A program made the translations under genes and the position numbers. Positions 27,191 to 36,792 of a stretch of DNA of 64,000 bases are shown piece after piece. The stretch spans positions 1,222,001-1,286,000 of the forward strand of contig NZ_CP034328.1 in NCBI RefSeq assembly GCF_003940805.1. Direction: 5' to 3'. The DNA is from Tabrizicola piscis (lineage in GTDB: Bacteria > Pseudomonadota > Alphaproteobacteria > Rhodobacterales > Rhodobacteraceae). The notes under the pieces are model-generated. The model saw only the letters and a list, made by a program, of their open reading frames with translations, was not told the origin of the DNA and searched no databases. The number at the start of each line of letters is the position of its first letter. Positions within the stretch are counted from its first letter, which is position 1.

Positions 27191-28543
27191 TTATGGCAAA
27201 AGCGGCGACCACGCGGGGTCAGATGCCGGGCCTTCCGTCGGGATCTGTTTCAGGTTCCGCCCGGTGATGTCGACCGACCACAGCGTCGCCTGCCCGCCCG
27301 CCCCGCTGGTTTCGCGGGTGAACATCAGCACACGGCCATTCGGCGCCCAGGTCGGGCCCTCATCCAGGAAGCTGGCGGTCAACAGACGCTCTTCGCTGCC
27401 ATCGGTGCGCATGACGCCGATGTGGAACCGCCCCTCGTTCTGCTTGGTAAAGGCGATGTAGTCGCCACGCGGGCTCCAGACCGGAGTGCCATAACGCCCC
27501 GCCCCACCCGAGATGCGCGTGCCCTCACCCCCGCTCGCGGGCATGACATAGATCTGCGGCGTGCCGGTGCGGTCGGACTCGAACACGATCTGGCTGCCAT
27601 CCGGGCTGAAGCTGGGCGCAGTTTCAATCGACGGCGCGTTGGTCAGCTGCGTCAACCCGCCCGACGCCACCGACAGCGCGTAGATGTCCGAATTCCCGCC
27701 GCGTTCCAGACTGAAGACCACCGTCCCGCCATCCGGGCTGAACCGGGGGGCAAAGGTCATGATGCCCGGCTGTTCATCCAGACTGCGCCGCTCAAGGCTG
27801 CCCACGTCCATCAGCGTGATCCGGGGAAAGCCCGATTCATAGCTGGTATACAGGATGCGGTCCCCGGTCGGCGAAAAGCGCGGCGCAAGGACGATGGACG
27901 AACTGTCGGTCAGATAGGCCACATTGGCCCCGTCATAATCCATGATCGCCAGCCGCTTCAGCCGCGCGTTCTTCGGCCCGCTCTCGCTGACAAAGACCAC
28001 CCGGCTGTCGAAATACCCGCCCTCGCCGGTGATCTTGGAATAGACCACGTCCGACACCTTGTGCGCCATCCGCCGCCAGCCCTGAGTGGTGCCCGCAAAC
28101 TGCAGCGCGGCCCCTTCCAGCACCTGCCCGTTGAACACGTCATAGGCCCGGAACTTCACCGTGATCCGGTCCCCGCTGACGCTGACCGCCCCGGTCACAA
28201 GAACCTGAGCGTTGATCGCCTTCCAGTCCTCGAACGCAACCGGCGCGTCAAACCCGGTGACCCGGCTGATGTAAGCCTCTTCCCCGATGTTGCGGAAAAA
28301 GCCCGTGCCTTCCAAGTTCGCCGTGACCACGCGGCTGATCTCGCGCGCATAATCCCCCGCGCCGCCTTCATCGATGAAGGTCGGGACGGCAATCGGCATC
28401 GGCTCGATCACCCCGGGACCGATGACGATCCGCGGTGGCGCGTTCTGCGCTGCCACAGGCGCGATACCGGCCATGGACAGGCCCAGCATCAGCATAAGAA
28501 GGGTTCGGAAGGCTGCTCTCATCGGGTTCAAGCTCCGTTTCAT
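27191..28543 (-). CDS. tolB: Tol-Pal system protein TolB
   Basis: A periplasmic six-bladed beta-propeller protein of 450 residues. A signal peptide ends near GIAPVAAQ. The N-terminal domain runs to about residue 165, then come propeller repeats of the type [39 protein letters not shown] and [19 protein letters not shown]. TolB binds Pal and is pulled by TolA during cell division. It follows tolA by 91 bases. Confidence 0.98.
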   Translation of the reverse strand: MKRSLNPMRAAFRTLLMLMLGLSMAGIAPVAAQNAPPRIVIGPGVIEPMPIAVPTFIDEGGAGDYAREISRVVTANLEGTGFFRNIGEEAYISRVTGFDAPVAFEDWKAINAQVLVTGAVSVSGDRITVKFRAYDVFNGQVLEGAALQFAGTTQGWRRMAHKVSDVVYSKITGEGGYFDSRVVFVSESGPKNARLKRLAIMDYDGANVAYLTDSSSIVLAPRFSPTGDRILYTSYESGFPRITLMDVGSLERRSLDEQPGIMTFAPRFSPDGGTVVFSLERGGNSDIYALSVASGGLTQLTNAPSIETAPSFSPDGSQIVFESDRTGTPQIYVMPASGGEGTRISGGAGRYGTPVWSPRGDYIAFTKQNEGRFHIGVMRTDGSEERLLTASFLDEGPTWAPNGRVLMFTRETSGAGGQATLWSVDITGRNLKQIPTEGPASDPAWSPLLP

Positions 28544-28634
28544 TTGTGTCTTTGCCCGGCGACGGGCCGGGTGGATAGCAGAACCTCAGGGACAACGGCC
28601 CCATCGGCAAAAGGTTGCACAGGAATCGCAGATC

Positions 28635-29813
28635 TCATCTGGCTCTCATCCCGTTGGCGTCGAACACCAGGTCGAGCACCTGCCATTGCGCGTATTTCTC
28701 CGCCGGCAGAGGCAGCCCGCCATCGGCATAGGCCCGGTTCACCGCCCGCTGCGCCGTCTGGAACAACTGGTCCACCGCCGTCTGCGTTGGCCCGGCCGAT
28801 TCGATCAGCTCAAACCCCGTCGGCCGCCCATCCGGCGCAAAGCTGACCCGGATCACCACCATCGTGCTCAACGTGTCGGTCGAGGACGCGCCCAGGTTCC
28901 ACTTCCGCGCAATGGCGGAGGAGATGTTGCCCATCTCGCCCCCCGTCAGCGGCGGCCCCTGCGGCAGGTCCTGCCCGCCGGTGCTGGCGGGTTCTTCCGC
29001 TGCAGGTTCCTCCGCCGCTTCTTCCAGCAGCGCCGCAATCGCGTCTTCCGTCGCCTGATCGTCGACCGGCTGATCCTCAGGCTCCTCCGGCGGCTCCTCC
29101 ACCGGATCGGCGCTGGCGACTTCAACCTCCGGCTCCGGCTCCGCCACCGGCTCGGGCCGGTCAGGCCGCGTGCGCGGGCGGATCGAGGTTGTCATCCCCG
29201 TCGCCTCGGTCTGGTCCTCGTTCGCCTCGGTCTGCAGCACATCGCCGGTATCTTCCGGCACGGTCTCTTCGGTCGGCGTTTCCTGCACGACTTCCGCCTC
29301 GGACGGCTCATCGCTCACCGCTGGTGTCGGTGTGTCCGACGTCTCAAGCTCGGTCTCGACCTCCACCGGGCTTGGCGCCACGATCTCGGCTGCTTCCGGC
29401 AAGGGCTGCTCTTCGGTCGAAGGCGAGGGCAGCGCCTGCTCCTCCTCCGCCGCAGGTGCCACAGGCTCCGGTTCCGGCTCAGGCAAAGGCTCCTGCTCAG
29501 GTTCGGGTTCTGGCTCAGGTTCCGGCAAAGGCTCGGGTTCTGGCTCGGGCTGGGGTTCAGGTACCGGTTCCGGCTCCGGCGCAGGCTCCGGTTCCGGCTC
29601 AGGCCGCGCCTGTGGCCGCACCGGCGCCGCCTCTTCCGACGGGGTCGGGGTCGAGGCCGCCTGCAACTCGGCAAATTCCGCGCTTGTCAGGATCGTCGTC
29701 GTCGTGACCACAACCTCTTCCGGCCGCCGGACCGGAAACAGCAAGTCACCAACGAGCACCCACAGGATCAACCCCGCGTGCCCGACCCCGGAAAAGATCG
29801 TGCCCGTCTGCAT
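28635..29813 (-). CDS. tolA: TolA-like energy transducer with Pro/Glu-rich linker
   Basis: The protein has 392 residues. One N-terminal helix ([18 protein letters not shown]) anchors it in the inner membrane. Residues about 55-110 are an uninterrupted Pro-Glu dipeptide region ([18 protein letters not shown] and similar), followed by a Glu/Thr-rich acidic stretch to about 290. The C-terminal domain ([20 protein letters not shown] to the end) resembles the TolA/TonB C-terminal domain. Enterobacterial TolA instead has a long Lys/Ala-rich helix. The function is inferred from position between tolR and tolB. It starts 6 bases after tolR. Confidence 0.9.
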   Translation of the reverse strand: MQTGTIFSGVGHAGLILWVLVGDLLFPVRRPEEVVVTTTTILTSAEFAELQAASTPTPSEEAAPVRPQARPEPEPEPAPEPEPVPEPQPEPEPEPLPEPEPEPEPEQEPLPEPEPEPVAPAAEEEQALPSPSTEEQPLPEAAEIVAPSPVEVETELETSDTPTPAVSDEPSEAEVVQETPTEETVPEDTGDVLQTEANEDQTEATGMTTSIRPRTRPDRPEPVAEPEPEVEVASADPVEEPPEEPEDQPVDDQATEDAIAALLEEAAEEPAAEEPASTGGQDLPQGPPLTGGEMGNISSAIARKWNLGASSTDTLSTMVVIRVSFAPDGRPTGFELIESAGPTQTAVDQLFQTAQRAVNRAYADGGLPLPAEKYAQWQVLDLVFDANGMRAR

Positions 29814-29819
29814 CCCGCC

Positions 29820-30311
29820 TCAGCCGCCCGTTTCGGGCTCGGCCCCGCCTGCCCCGAAAGTCGGCCCCTCGGCGTCGGTCACCAGACCGATCTCGTTGAA
29901 CCCGCCCGCGTTCAAGGCCCCCATCACCTGCGCAACCCGCGCATAGGGCACCGACCCGTCCGCCCGCAGGAACACTTTCTTCGACGTCCGCTCTGCCGCA
30001 ATCGCGGTCAGCCGGGGGATCATCTCGGCATCGCTGATTTCCGTCGTCTGGATCGCGATCCGCCCATCCGCCGTGACGGTGATGGTCAGGGGTTCCTCCT
30101 GCTCCATCGGCAAGGCCGCCGCCGCCGTCTTCGGCAGTTCTACGGGAACACCCACAGTCAACATCGGTGCCGCCACCATGAAGATGATCAGCAGGACCAG
30201 CATGACGTCGACAAACGGCGTGACGTTGATCTCGCTCATCGCCGCCGCGCGACCCTTGCGCCGCCCGCGCCGACCGCCACCCCCGCCGGATTTGACAACG
30301 CCCGCGCCCAC
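29820..30311 (-). CDS. tolR: Tol-Pal motor protein TolR (ExbD family)
   Basis: The protein has 163 residues. A basic Gly/Arg-rich cytoplasmic N-terminus (GGGGGRRGRRKGRAAA) precedes EINVTPFVDVMLVLLIIFMV, the membrane helix carrying the conserved aspartate that conducts protons. The rest is the periplasmic dimer domain. TolR works with TolQ as the stator/motor energising TolA. The start is a GTG at 30311, 3 bases after the tolQ stop; an internal ATG 24 codons in is less likely because the basic tail is typical for the group. Confidence 0.95.
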   Translation of the reverse strand: MGAGVVKSGGGGGRRGRRKGRAAAMSEINVTPFVDVMLVLLIIFMVAAPMLTVGVPVELPKTAAAALPMEQEEPLTITVTADGRIAIQTTEISDAEMIPRLTAIAAERTSKKVFLRADGSVPYARVAQVMGALNAGGFNEIGLVTDAEGPTFGAGGAEPETGG

Positions 30312-30314
30312 GGC

Positions 30315-31010
30315 TCAGGCGTCCAGCTGGCGCGACAGGATCGTCGCGAATTCGTCGGCAAAGCCTTCATAGCCGCCCACGATCCGCTCGCTGTCGGCGT
30401 TCAGCTTGTTGTAGAACACCACCGCTGGAATCGCCGCGATCAGGCCGACACCCGTGGCCAGCAGCGCCTCGGCGATCCCCGGTGCCACGACTGCAAGGTT
30501 GGTGTTCTGCGAAATCGCGATCTGCTCGAAGCTGTGCTTGATCCCCCAGACCGTGCCGAACAGCCCGATGAACGGCGCGGTGGACCCGGTGGTCGCCAGA
30601 AACGACAACCCGTTGTTCAGCGTCTCGCTCTCGCGGTTGATCGCCACATCCATCGCCCGGTCGATCCGCGCCTGTGCGCCCGCGATCAACCCACCATCCT
30701 GCTTGTGACTGCGCCGCCATTCCAGCATGCCCGCCGCAAAGATCTTTTCCGACTGGCCCTGCGGGTCCGGTCCGATCTTTTCGAACAGCTCGTCCAAAGG
30801 TTCGCCCGACCAGAAGGCCCGGTCAAAAATCGACGCCTCAGCCCGCGCGCGGCGGTACATCAGATGTTTCTGGATGATGATCGCCCAGCTCCAGAACGAC
30901 ATGATCAACAACATGATCATGACGATCTTCACCGTCAGCGTGGCGCGCGCAAACAGCGCGAGCATGGAGAAATCAATCTCCTGCGCAACCGCAAGTGTGT
31001 CCGTGTCCAT
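30315..31010 (-). CDS. tolQ: Tol-Pal motor protein TolQ (MotA/ExbB family)
   Basis: An inner-membrane protein of 231 residues with three helices (IVMIMLLIMSFWSWAIIIQK near residue 30, and two in the second half including ATTGSTAPFIGLFGTVWGIK and ALLATGVGLIAAIPAVVFYN). These are the MotA/TolQ/ExbB signatures. It forms the proton channel with TolR. It is the first gene of the tol cluster; the ybgC gene lies upstream across a 221-bp gap that carries a dispersed repeat. Confidence 0.97.
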   Translation of the reverse strand: MDTDTLAVAQEIDFSMLALFARATLTVKIVMIMLLIMSFWSWAIIIQKHLMYRRARAEASIFDRAFWSGEPLDELFEKIGPDPQGQSEKIFAAGMLEWRRSHKQDGGLIAGAQARIDRAMDVAINRESETLNNGLSFLATTGSTAPFIGLFGTVWGIKHSFEQIAISQNTNLAVVAPGIAEALLATGVGLIAAIPAVVFYNKLNADSERIVGGYEGFADEFATILSRQLDA

Positions 31011-31143
31011 TCCGCCTGCTCTTGTTGATCGGGCCGTTGATCGGCTCCGTTAGCGGTGATTCTACCAAGATTGCAGGGGGAATGCCAACACAATGGCGTG
31101 GGCGGCGGGGTTTTGCCGCAAGGTGACGGAAGATGTCATCCGC

Positions 31144-31214
31144 ACCCCCCTCCTCGTTCGACTTCGTCTCCTCATCGGCACAGGGCGCGAGGCGTGACGA
31201 AGTCATCGACGCGC
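31144..31214 (+). repeat. Dispersed hairpin repeat B, copy 1
   Basis: The element starts with CCTCCTCGTTCGACTTCGTC and ends with GTGACGAAGTCATCGACG, so its ends are partly complementary (CGACTTCGTC / GACGAAGTC). Related copies lie at 59199-59280 (same orientation) and 44461-44537 (opposite). Here it occupies the gap between ybgC and tolQ. Confidence 0.6.
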
Positions 31215-31231
31215 CCTTCCCCTAGCCTCGA

Positions 31232-31636
31232 CTAATGCACCGGCCCCGCCAGCCGTGCCCGCAGCGCCGCCGGAATCCGCGCCGCATGGCCCGCATCAGT
31301 CAGGCAGACCAGCGTGACGGTGCTGACGAACAGCCGCTCACCGCTCCGCAGCACCACCTGCTCCAGCACCAGCCGCGCGCCGGTCAGCCCCTGCAGCGTG
31401 GTCTCCACCACCAGATCGTCGCCAAAGCGTGCGGGGCGCAGAAAGTCCGCTTCAACCCGCCGGACCGCAAAGACAATCCCCTCCGCCGCCCGCAACGCCA
31501 TCTGGTCAATGCCAAGGCTTGCGACCCATTCGGTCCGGGCCCGCTCGATGAACTTCAGGTAATTGGCGTAATAGACGATCCCCGCCAGATCGGTGTCTTC
31601 ATAGTAGACGCGGGTGGCAAAGCGGTGCGGGGTCAT
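31232..31636 (-). CDS. ybgC: YbgC-type acyl-CoA thioesterase
   Basis: A hot-dog fold thioesterase of 134 residues commonly encoded at the head of tol-pal clusters. The motif VYYEDTDLAGIVYYANYLKF (residues about 9-28) contains the catalytic aspartate, and IERARTEWVASLGID follows. Enzymes of this type hydrolyse short-chain acyl-CoA and have been linked to phospholipid metabolism. The ATG at 31636 precedes the conserved block by eight residues. A near-palindrome TTACCAATCGGTAA stands 66 bases upstream. Confidence 0.93.
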   Translation of the reverse strand: MTPHRFATRVYYEDTDLAGIVYYANYLKFIERARTEWVASLGIDQMALRAAEGIVFAVRRVEADFLRPARFGDDLVVETTLQGLTGARLVLEQVVLRSGERLFVSTVTLVCLTDAGHAARIPAALRARLAGPVH

Positions 31637-31701
31637 GGGCTCTCCGGGCTGTCAGGTCCAGCATAGGCGGATAGGCCGCCCCGGGAAACCCGCCGCAGAC
31701 G

Positions 31702-31715
31702 TTACCAATCGGTAA
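31702..31715. promoter_or_regulatory. Near-palindrome upstream of ybgC
   Basis: TTACCAATCGGTAA has 5-base complementary ends around AATC, in the 139-bp gap before ybgC. It resembles a small repressor site, but no regulator can be named. Confidence 0.25.
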
Positions 31716-31775
31716 ATCCGGCCGCGCAACCCGTTGAAATCCTGTGCCACACCGCTTGTCCCTGCCCGGGACAGC

Positions 31776-32396
31776 TCACCCCAGCCTTACCCGTGCCACC
31801 AGCCGCAAGGCATGGGCCGGGTCCCGCGCCATCACCGGCAAGACCGGATCATACCCCGCCCGGATCACCCCGCCGATCTCGGGTCGCAGCATCACCCGCT
31901 CCCCCACCCGCACAAGCGGCGAGGCCCCGTCAAACGCCCGATCCGACCACAGCACGATCGTCTGCACCGCCTGCGCCAGCGCCAGCGTCTCCGCCTCCAT
32001 CTCCGCCAAAGCCGCATCCATCCGCAGGAACACGAAACAGGCCTTGATCGCCCCCGACGCCTCAAACCGGAAGATCCGATACTGGTTCGCCCCCGCCCCC
32101 TCCAGCCGCGCCACCAACCCCGCCAGCTCCGGCACCAGCCGGTCCAGATCGGGCACCGCCAGCAACTCCGCCCAGTCGCGGACGAAGAACACCATGAGGT
32201 TCGCCCCCAGTTCCGGGTCGGTCTCCGCCATCCGGTGCCCCGCAAGCGCCACCACCGCCTCGAACGCCCCCTTGATCACCGGCAGGCTCTCATCAGCCGC
32301 CCCGAAGACAACCGGCACAATCGGCCGCCCCCAGCGCGCAAAAAGATAGGCTCCATCAGACCTCGTGAACAACGCTTCAACCTCTGCAGGTCCCAT
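31776..32396 (-). CDS. Uncharacterised protein between ruvB and ybgC
   Basis: The protein has 206 residues. The ATG at 32396 is chosen because AGGGGG precedes it; the longer frame would translate a dispersed repeat. There is no signal peptide or membrane helix. Segments are LFTRSDGAYLFARWGRPIVP, VFGAADESLPVIKGAFEAVV, GANLMVFFVRDWAELLAVPD and YRIFRFEASGAIKACFVFLR. I do not recognise a family with confidence. It looks like a conserved soluble protein of Rhodobacterales, sitting between the Holliday-junction genes and the tol cluster on the same strand. The clean codon use and good RBS support a real gene. Confidence 0.75.
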   Translation of the reverse strand: MGPAEVEALFTRSDGAYLFARWGRPIVPVVFGAADESLPVIKGAFEAVVALAGHRMAETDPELGANLMVFFVRDWAELLAVPDLDRLVPELAGLVARLEGAGANQYRIFRFEASGAIKACFVFLRMDAALAEMEAETLALAQAVQTIVLWSDRAFDGASPLVRVGERVMLRPEIGGVIRAGYDPVLPVMARDPAHALRLVARVRLG

Positions 32397-32458
32397 GCCA
32401 GCCCCCTTTGACCCGGCCCGCGCTACCATCCCCTGCCGCCCCGCAACAAGCCCCCTCC

Positions 32459-32510
32459 ATTTGCTCTTTACGAAAATACTCTCAGGGGGTCTGGGGGCAG
32501 AATGCCCCCA
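32459..32510 (-). repeat. GGGATATTT-type dispersed repeat, variant with GAGTATTTTCG
   Basis: Minus-strand reading CTGAGAGTATTTTCGTAAAG followed by AGCAAATGGAG. A closely similar string with GAGTATTTCGTAAAGAGCAA stands upstream of aroA at 62200. It lies between ruvB and the uncharacterised gene. Confidence 0.6.
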
Positions 32511-32525
32511 TGAACCCGAGCCGGT

Positions 32526-32581
32526 TGGCGCGCCCTTCGCGCGCCAGAGGCGCGACAAAGGCTTGCGCGGAACGCGCTCCG
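32526..32581. repeat. Compound palindrome C, copy 1
   Basis: TGGCGCGC / GCGCGCCA form 8-base arms around CCTTC, followed by AGGCGCGACAAAGGCTTGCG and a second GC-rich inverted part. The same order of parts occurs at 55680-55742. This copy ends one base before the stop of ruvB, read on the minus strand, so it may act at the 3' end of the ruvB message. Confidence 0.6.
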
Positions 32582-32582
32582 C

Positions 32583-33611
32583 TCACTTCGCTTCGAACAG
32601 GTCCGACTGGCCGGGCGACTTTGGCGCCTCCAGCCCCAGATGCCGCCAGGCCTTGGACCCAAGCATCCGGCCACGCGGGGTTCGCAGGATCAGCCCCTGT
32701 TGCAGCAGGTAGGGCTCGATCACCTCTTCGATCGCGTCCCTCGGCTCGCTCAGGGCCGCCGCGATGGTTTCCACCCCCACGGGACCGCCGCCATAATTCT
32801 CGGCCAGCAGCGTCAGATACCGCCGATCCGCGCCGTCCAGGCCCAGCTTGTCGACCCCCAGCCGGGTCAGCGCCCGGTCGGCGAGCGTCCGGCTGATCCG
32901 TCCGCCCTCCTCGACCAGCGCGAAGTCCACCACGCGGCGCAGCAGGCGTCCGGCGATCCGGGGCGTCCCCCGCGCGCGGCGGGCGATTTCAAGACAGCCT
33001 TCCGCTTCGGCCTCTACGCCCATCAGTCGCGCGCCGCGCGACACGATCTCGAACAGCTCGGCCTCGGAATAGAACTCCAGGCGCGTCGGAATTCCGAACC
33101 GGTCGCGCAAAGGCGTTGTCAGCAACCCCAGCCGCGTCGTCGCCCCCACCAGCGTGAAGGGCTGCAGATCGATCCGCACTGTCCGCGCCGCAGGCCCCTC
33201 GCCGATCACCAGATCCAGCGCGAAATCCTCCAGCGCCGGATACAGCACCTCCTCCACCACGGGGGACAGCCGGTGAATTTCGTCGATGAACAGGACATCC
33301 CGTGGTTCCAGATTGGTCAGGATCGCCGCCAGATCGCCCGGTTTGGCCAGCACGGGACCCGAGGTCATCCGGAACCCCACCCCCAATTCCCGCGCCATGA
33401 TCTGAGCCAGCGTAGTTTTCCCAAGGCCCGGAGGCCCGTGGAACAGCGTGTGATCCATCGCCTCGCCCCGCATCCGGGCGCTGGCGATGAAGACTGTAAG
33501 GTTTGCCCGCGCTTCGGCCTGGCCGATGAATTCGGTCAGCATCTGCGGGCGCAGCGCGCGGTCCAAATCCTCGGGCAGCTTTTCGGGGCGAAGGGCGGGG
33601 TCGGGTTCCAT
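32583..33611 (-). CDS. ruvB: Holliday junction branch-migration motor RuvB
   Basis: An AAA+ helicase subunit of 342 residues. Walker A is [18 protein letters not shown] near residue 60, Walker B is [17 protein letters not shown], sensor I is [19 protein letters not shown], and the C-terminal winged helix ends with [18 protein letters not shown]. It drives branch migration with RuvA. It starts 3 bases after ruvA. Confidence 0.98.
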   Translation of the reverse strand: MEPDPALRPEKLPEDLDRALRPQMLTEFIGQAEARANLTVFIASARMRGEAMDHTLFHGPPGLGKTTLAQIMARELGVGFRMTSGPVLAKPGDLAAILTNLEPRDVLFIDEIHRLSPVVEEVLYPALEDFALDLVIGEGPAARTVRIDLQPFTLVGATTRLGLLTTPLRDRFGIPTRLEFYSEAELFEIVSRGARLMGVEAEAEGCLEIARRARGTPRIAGRLLRRVVDFALVEEGGRISRTLADRALTRLGVDKLGLDGADRRYLTLLAENYGGGPVGVETIAAALSEPRDAIEEVIEPYLLQQGLILRTPRGRMLGSKAWRHLGLEAPKSPGQSDLFEAK

Positions 33612-33614
33612 GCC

Positions 33615-34286
33615 TTACCTCGGCGCCAGCAGTTTCAGACTGGCGCGGATCAGCGCTGCTGTGTCCGCTTCGGGCTGGTCGCCCATGGCTGTCGCCACCG
33701 CCTGTGCCGCATCGCCCTGCCCATAGCCAAGGTTGATCAGAGCCGACAAGGCATCGGCGCTGAAGGCCGCGCGCCGGGTGGCCCCGCCATCCGGCTTTAC
33801 GGTCCTTGTCGGTGCCGGGGCGGGTTCGATCACCAGATCCTCAGCCTCAGCCTTCGCACTCAGCCCCACACCTGCCGCCATCACGCCTGGGGCCTTGGCC
33901 TTCAGTTCCAGGATGATCCGCTGCGCAAGCTTTGGCCCCACGCCCGGTGCCGCTTGCACCGCCCGCGCATCCCCCAGCGTGATCGCCCGGCCCACGCCTT
34001 CCGGCCCCAGCGTGCCAAGGATCGCCATCGCGGCCTTCGCACCCACGCCCTGCACGGTGGTCAGCAGCTTGTGCCATTCCTTTTCCAGCATCGTCGGAAA
34101 GCCGAAGAGCTGGAGCAGGTCCTCGCGCACCAGAAGATCGGTATACAGACTGACCGCCTCACCCAAGGCGGGCATCGCGGCAAGCGTGCGGTCGTTGACA
34201 TGGACGATATAGCCCACGCCGCGCACGTCGATCAGCACATGATCCGGCCCGCGCCAGTCCAGCCGCCCGGAAATCCTGCCGATCAT
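33615..34286 (-). CDS. ruvA: Holliday junction DNA-binding protein RuvA
   Basis: The protein has 223 residues. The N-terminal OB domain ([20 protein letters not shown]) is followed by helix-hairpin-helix motifs ([18 protein letters not shown] and [20 protein letters not shown]) and a C-terminal domain that contacts RuvB. The ATG overlaps the ruvC stop by four bases (ATGA), showing translational coupling. Confidence 0.98.
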   Translation of the reverse strand: MIGRISGRLDWRGPDHVLIDVRGVGYIVHVNDRTLAAMPALGEAVSLYTDLLVREDLLQLFGFPTMLEKEWHKLLTTVQGVGAKAAMAILGTLGPEGVGRAITLGDARAVQAAPGVGPKLAQRIILELKAKAPGVMAAGVGLSAKAEAEDLVIEPAPAPTRTVKPDGGATRRAAFSADALSALINLGYGQGDAAQAVATAMGDQPEADTAALIRASLKLLAPR

Positions 34287-34792
34287 CCTGTCGCCCTCAA
34301 AGCCGCTTGCAGCCTTCCCGCCGACTGCAGGTGATGTGCGTGGCAGATAGCGATGGCCAAGGCGTCCGCCGCATCCGGCCCCGCGATCACGACACCCGGC
34401 AATTGCAGCCTGACCATGTGGTCGATCTGCACCTTGGCCGCATGGCCCACGCCGACCACGGTTTTCTTCACCGCGTTCGGCGCATATTCCCCGACCGCCA
34501 GACCAAACTGCGCCGGGACCAGCAGCGCAATCCCCCGCGCCTGACCCAGCTTCAGTGTCGCCACCGCGTCCTTGTTGACAAAGGTATGTTCCACCGCCGC
34601 CGCATCGGGGGCATGGGTTTGCAGGACGGCGGTCAGTTGCAGGTGGAGCGACAGCAGGCGCGTGGCAAGATCCCCATCATCGCCATTGGAATGGCAGATG
34701 CCATTGGCGACATGCGTCAGCCGCGAGCCCGCGACGTCGATCACGCCCCATCCAAGGTTTCGCAACCCCGGATCAATGCCGATGACACGCAT
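34283..34792 (-). CDS. ruvC: Crossover junction endodeoxyribonuclease RuvC
   Basis: The protein has 169 residues. The start [19 protein letters not shown] carries the first catalytic aspartate; VEHTFVNKD, the [14 protein letters not shown] region and the final acidic motif [15 protein letters not shown] supply the rest. It resolves Holliday junctions. The ATG at 34792 is supported by the conserved N-terminus and by GGGGGCAGG upstream. First gene of ruvCAB. Confidence 0.98.
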   Translation of the reverse strand: MRVIGIDPGLRNLGWGVIDVAGSRLTHVANGICHSNGDDGDLATRLLSLHLQLTAVLQTHAPDAAAVEHTFVNKDAVATLKLGQARGIALLVPAQFGLAVGEYAPNAVKKTVVGVGHAAKVQIDHMVRLQLPGVVIAGPDAADALAIAICHAHHLQSAGRLQAALRATG

Positions 34793-35112
34793 CCTGCCCC
34801 CGTTTCTTGGTCTTGGCACCGGATTAGCACGAAAAGCGAACATCCGCCAATGGCTTTCCATGGGCGCGCCGCCTGGGGCGGCCGCATTTTGCACTTGCAG
34901 AATACGACTGCCTGTCGCAGAAATACGACGCGCGCCGCTGCCATGCCGGGAACGCGCTGATAAAAATGACAGAATTGCGACCGGAGTCATGCAAAGGCTG
35001 CAACACGGCCATGCCTTTGTTTGGCTTGCTTTGCACATGCAGCACGACTATCTGGCAATCATCGAAGGAATAAGCCTTCGAATTGTGCAGAATGAAAACA
35101 AGGATGCAAGCC
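34793..35112. other. 320-bp intergenic region between ruvC and the DUF1127 gene
   Basis: This divergent gap contains no convincing gene. It is richer in A/T than its surroundings. A small inverted repeat CGAAGG-N6-CCTTCG lies at 35063-35080, about 30 bases before the DUF1127 start, and could be in a leader or operator. Promoters for both flanking genes should lie here, but I cannot place them reliably. Confidence 0.4.
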
Positions 35113-35316
35113 ATGGCCGCTGTCGAGACGACCCGCCCGGCGCCCTTTGGCGCCATCACCACCTACCGTGCCATCTCTGGCCTGTCGAACGTATTTGCCG
35201 TTCTGTCGGCTTGGAATGATGCGCGCGTCACCCGCAAGGCGCTGAACAAGCTTTCGGACCGCGAGCTTGATGATATCGGCCTGTGCCGTGGTGATATCGA
35301 GTTTCTTGGTCGCTAA
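35113..35316 (+). CDS. DUF1127 small protein
   Basis: The protein has 67 residues. The C-terminal motif NDARVTRKALNKLSDRELDD followed by IGLCRGDIEFLGR is the DUF1127 (YjiS-like) signature. Such short Arg-rich proteins in alphaproteobacteria are linked to RNA turnover and phosphate or carbon metabolism. The ATG at 35113 lies 8 bases after AAGGA; two other in-frame ATGs at 35092 and 35104 would add only a few residues. It is monocistronic with a strong terminator. Confidence 0.88.
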   Translation: MAAVETTRPAPFGAITTYRAISGLSNVFAVLSAWNDARVTRKALNKLSDRELDDIGLCRGDIEFLGR

Positions 35317-35338
35317 TTAGCACCAGACCCGAATGACG

Positions 35339-35368
35339 AAAGGCCGCATCGCAGGATGCGGCCTTTTT
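35339..35368. terminator. Strong bidirectional terminator
   Basis: Perfect 12-base arms (AAAGGCCGCATC / GATGCGGCCTTT) around GCAG, followed by TT. It serves the DUF1127 gene on the plus strand and, with its A-rich left side, the convergent membrane-protein gene. Confidence 0.9.
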
Positions 35369-35388
35369 GGTTTGCCAAGATCTGCGCT

Positions 35389-35736
35389 TTAGCGCGGCAG
35401 GAGAGCCTGCAACTGGCTGGAAACGTAAAGCGTTACCGGATCGGCATGCATCAGCCAGGCACCCACAGGATCAATCCCCTCACCCACGGCAAGGGCGCTG
35501 ACCCGGCTTTCGTAGGTTTGCGCGCCGATGTAATAGTGGATCGTGCCTTTCAGCGCGACCCCGACCAAAAGCGCGAAGGCCAGCGGCTTGACCAGCTTGA
35601 AGAGGCGAGACCCGGTCCGCGACGGCACCTTGCGCCCCAGCGTGCCTGCCGCTTCAAAGCCGTAGCCTTTGGCATGCGTTTTCTCAATCCGCGAAACGCG
35701 GCTGTAAAATTCGTTAAGATTCGGATCAACCCACAT
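35389..35736 (-). CDS. Small single-pass membrane protein, uncharacterised
   Basis: A protein of about 115 residues starting MWVDPNLNEFYSRVSRIEKT, with a basic region, one membrane helix near residues 50-72 (VKPLAFALLVGVALKGTIHY) and a C-terminal extracytoplasmic part (SRVSALAVGEGIDPVGAWLM). I recognise it only as a type of protein common in Rhodobacterales; no function is known to me. An alternative GTG start lies three codons upstream. The A/T-rich 120 bp before it may hold its promoter. Confidence 0.75.
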   Translation of the reverse strand: MWVDPNLNEFYSRVSRIEKTHAKGYGFEAAGTLGRKVPSRTGSRLFKLVKPLAFALLVGVALKGTIHYYIGAQTYESRVSALAVGEGIDPVGAWLMHADPVTLYVSSQLQALLPR

Positions 35737-35857
35737 GATGCCCACCCAGAGTAGCAGCTCTGTAATCAGTCAAAGGTGCTGCAGTTTTATGGCTAAAATG
35801 CGGCACTGCACTAGCATCATGGGCAAGCGCACCGCGAGTCAATGATTGTCCACGAAT

Positions 35858-36736
35858 TCAGCGCTTCTTAAGCACTAACGTGGACCATTCCCCGATATCG
35901 TCCCTGTCCTGCAGACAAAGACCTTCGGCCACGTAGGCTGCAGTCACCGCCTCTGCCTGCACAGCGAGTAGACCCGATAGAATCGATCTTCCGCCGGTTG
36001 CAAGGCTTTGGGCGATCGCGGGGGCAAGTTCGATCAATGGGCCTTTGAGGATATTCGCAAAAATAAGATCATAGGGAGCGGCGGCCTTCAGGCGGTTGTG
36101 GTCCAGACCTGCGGCCTCCAGACATTCCACGCGGCCTTCAAGCCCGTTGATGGCCACATTCGCCTCGGCCACGTCCACCGCGACCCGGTCAATGTCGCTG
36201 GCGATGACCAGCGCGTCGGGCAAGGTCGCCGCTGCCGCCATCGCAAGCACTGCCGTGCCGCAGCCGATGTCGGCCACCCGCGCGGGGCATTCGCCGGCCG
36301 TCAGCAGCCGGTCAAAGGCCTTCAGGCAGCCCAGCGTCGTGCCGTGGTGGCCGGTGCCGAAGGCAACCGTCGCCTCGATCTGCAGGGGCACCCGACCAGC
36401 CTCTTGCGGGACCTTGTCGGCGTCATGGCTGCCATAGACGAAAAAGCGGCCAGCCTCGACCGGGGCAAGTTCGCGGCGGACCTTGGCGACCCAGTCGATG
36501 TCCGGCAGTTCGGAAAACGCAAAGGGCCTTGCGTCGAAGGCCATGGCGAACACGTCCAGCATCACCTGTTCAGGCGGTTCCATGAAATAGGCGCCGACTT
36601 CCCACAGGCCCGAGCCGTCCTCGATCTCGAAGACGCCGACGCCGATGGGTTCCGGGGTCATCCGCTCCATCGCCGAGGCAAGGGCGCGGGCGGCATCTTC
36701 GCCGGGAAGGGTGGTCAGGGCGGAATAGGTGGGCAT
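35858..36736 (-). CDS. prmA: Ribosomal protein L11 methyltransferase
   Basis: A SAM-dependent methyltransferase of 292 residues that trimethylates ribosomal protein L11. The motif I region is RVADIGCGTAVLAMAAAATL near residue 155; FGTGHHGTTLGCLKAFD and the catalytic-loop motif IFANILKGPLIELAPAIAQS are family marks. The N-terminal substrate-recognition domain spans about 110 residues. Lies 56 bases downstream of msrA on the same strand. Confidence 0.93.
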   Translation of the reverse strand: MPTYSALTTLPGEDAARALASAMERMTPEPIGVGVFEIEDGSGLWEVGAYFMEPPEQVMLDVFAMAFDARPFAFSELPDIDWVAKVRRELAPVEAGRFFVYGSHDADKVPQEAGRVPLQIEATVAFGTGHHGTTLGCLKAFDRLLTAGECPARVADIGCGTAVLAMAAAATLPDALVIASDIDRVAVDVAEANVAINGLEGRVECLEAAGLDHNRLKAAAPYDLIFANILKGPLIELAPAIAQSLATGGRSILSGLLAVQAEAVTAAYVAEGLCLQDRDDIGEWSTLVLKKR

Positions 36737-36792
36737 GGTCGCTCTCCAGGGTCAGGGGCCGGATAGACCCCGGCCCCACCCTGGTCAAGCCA

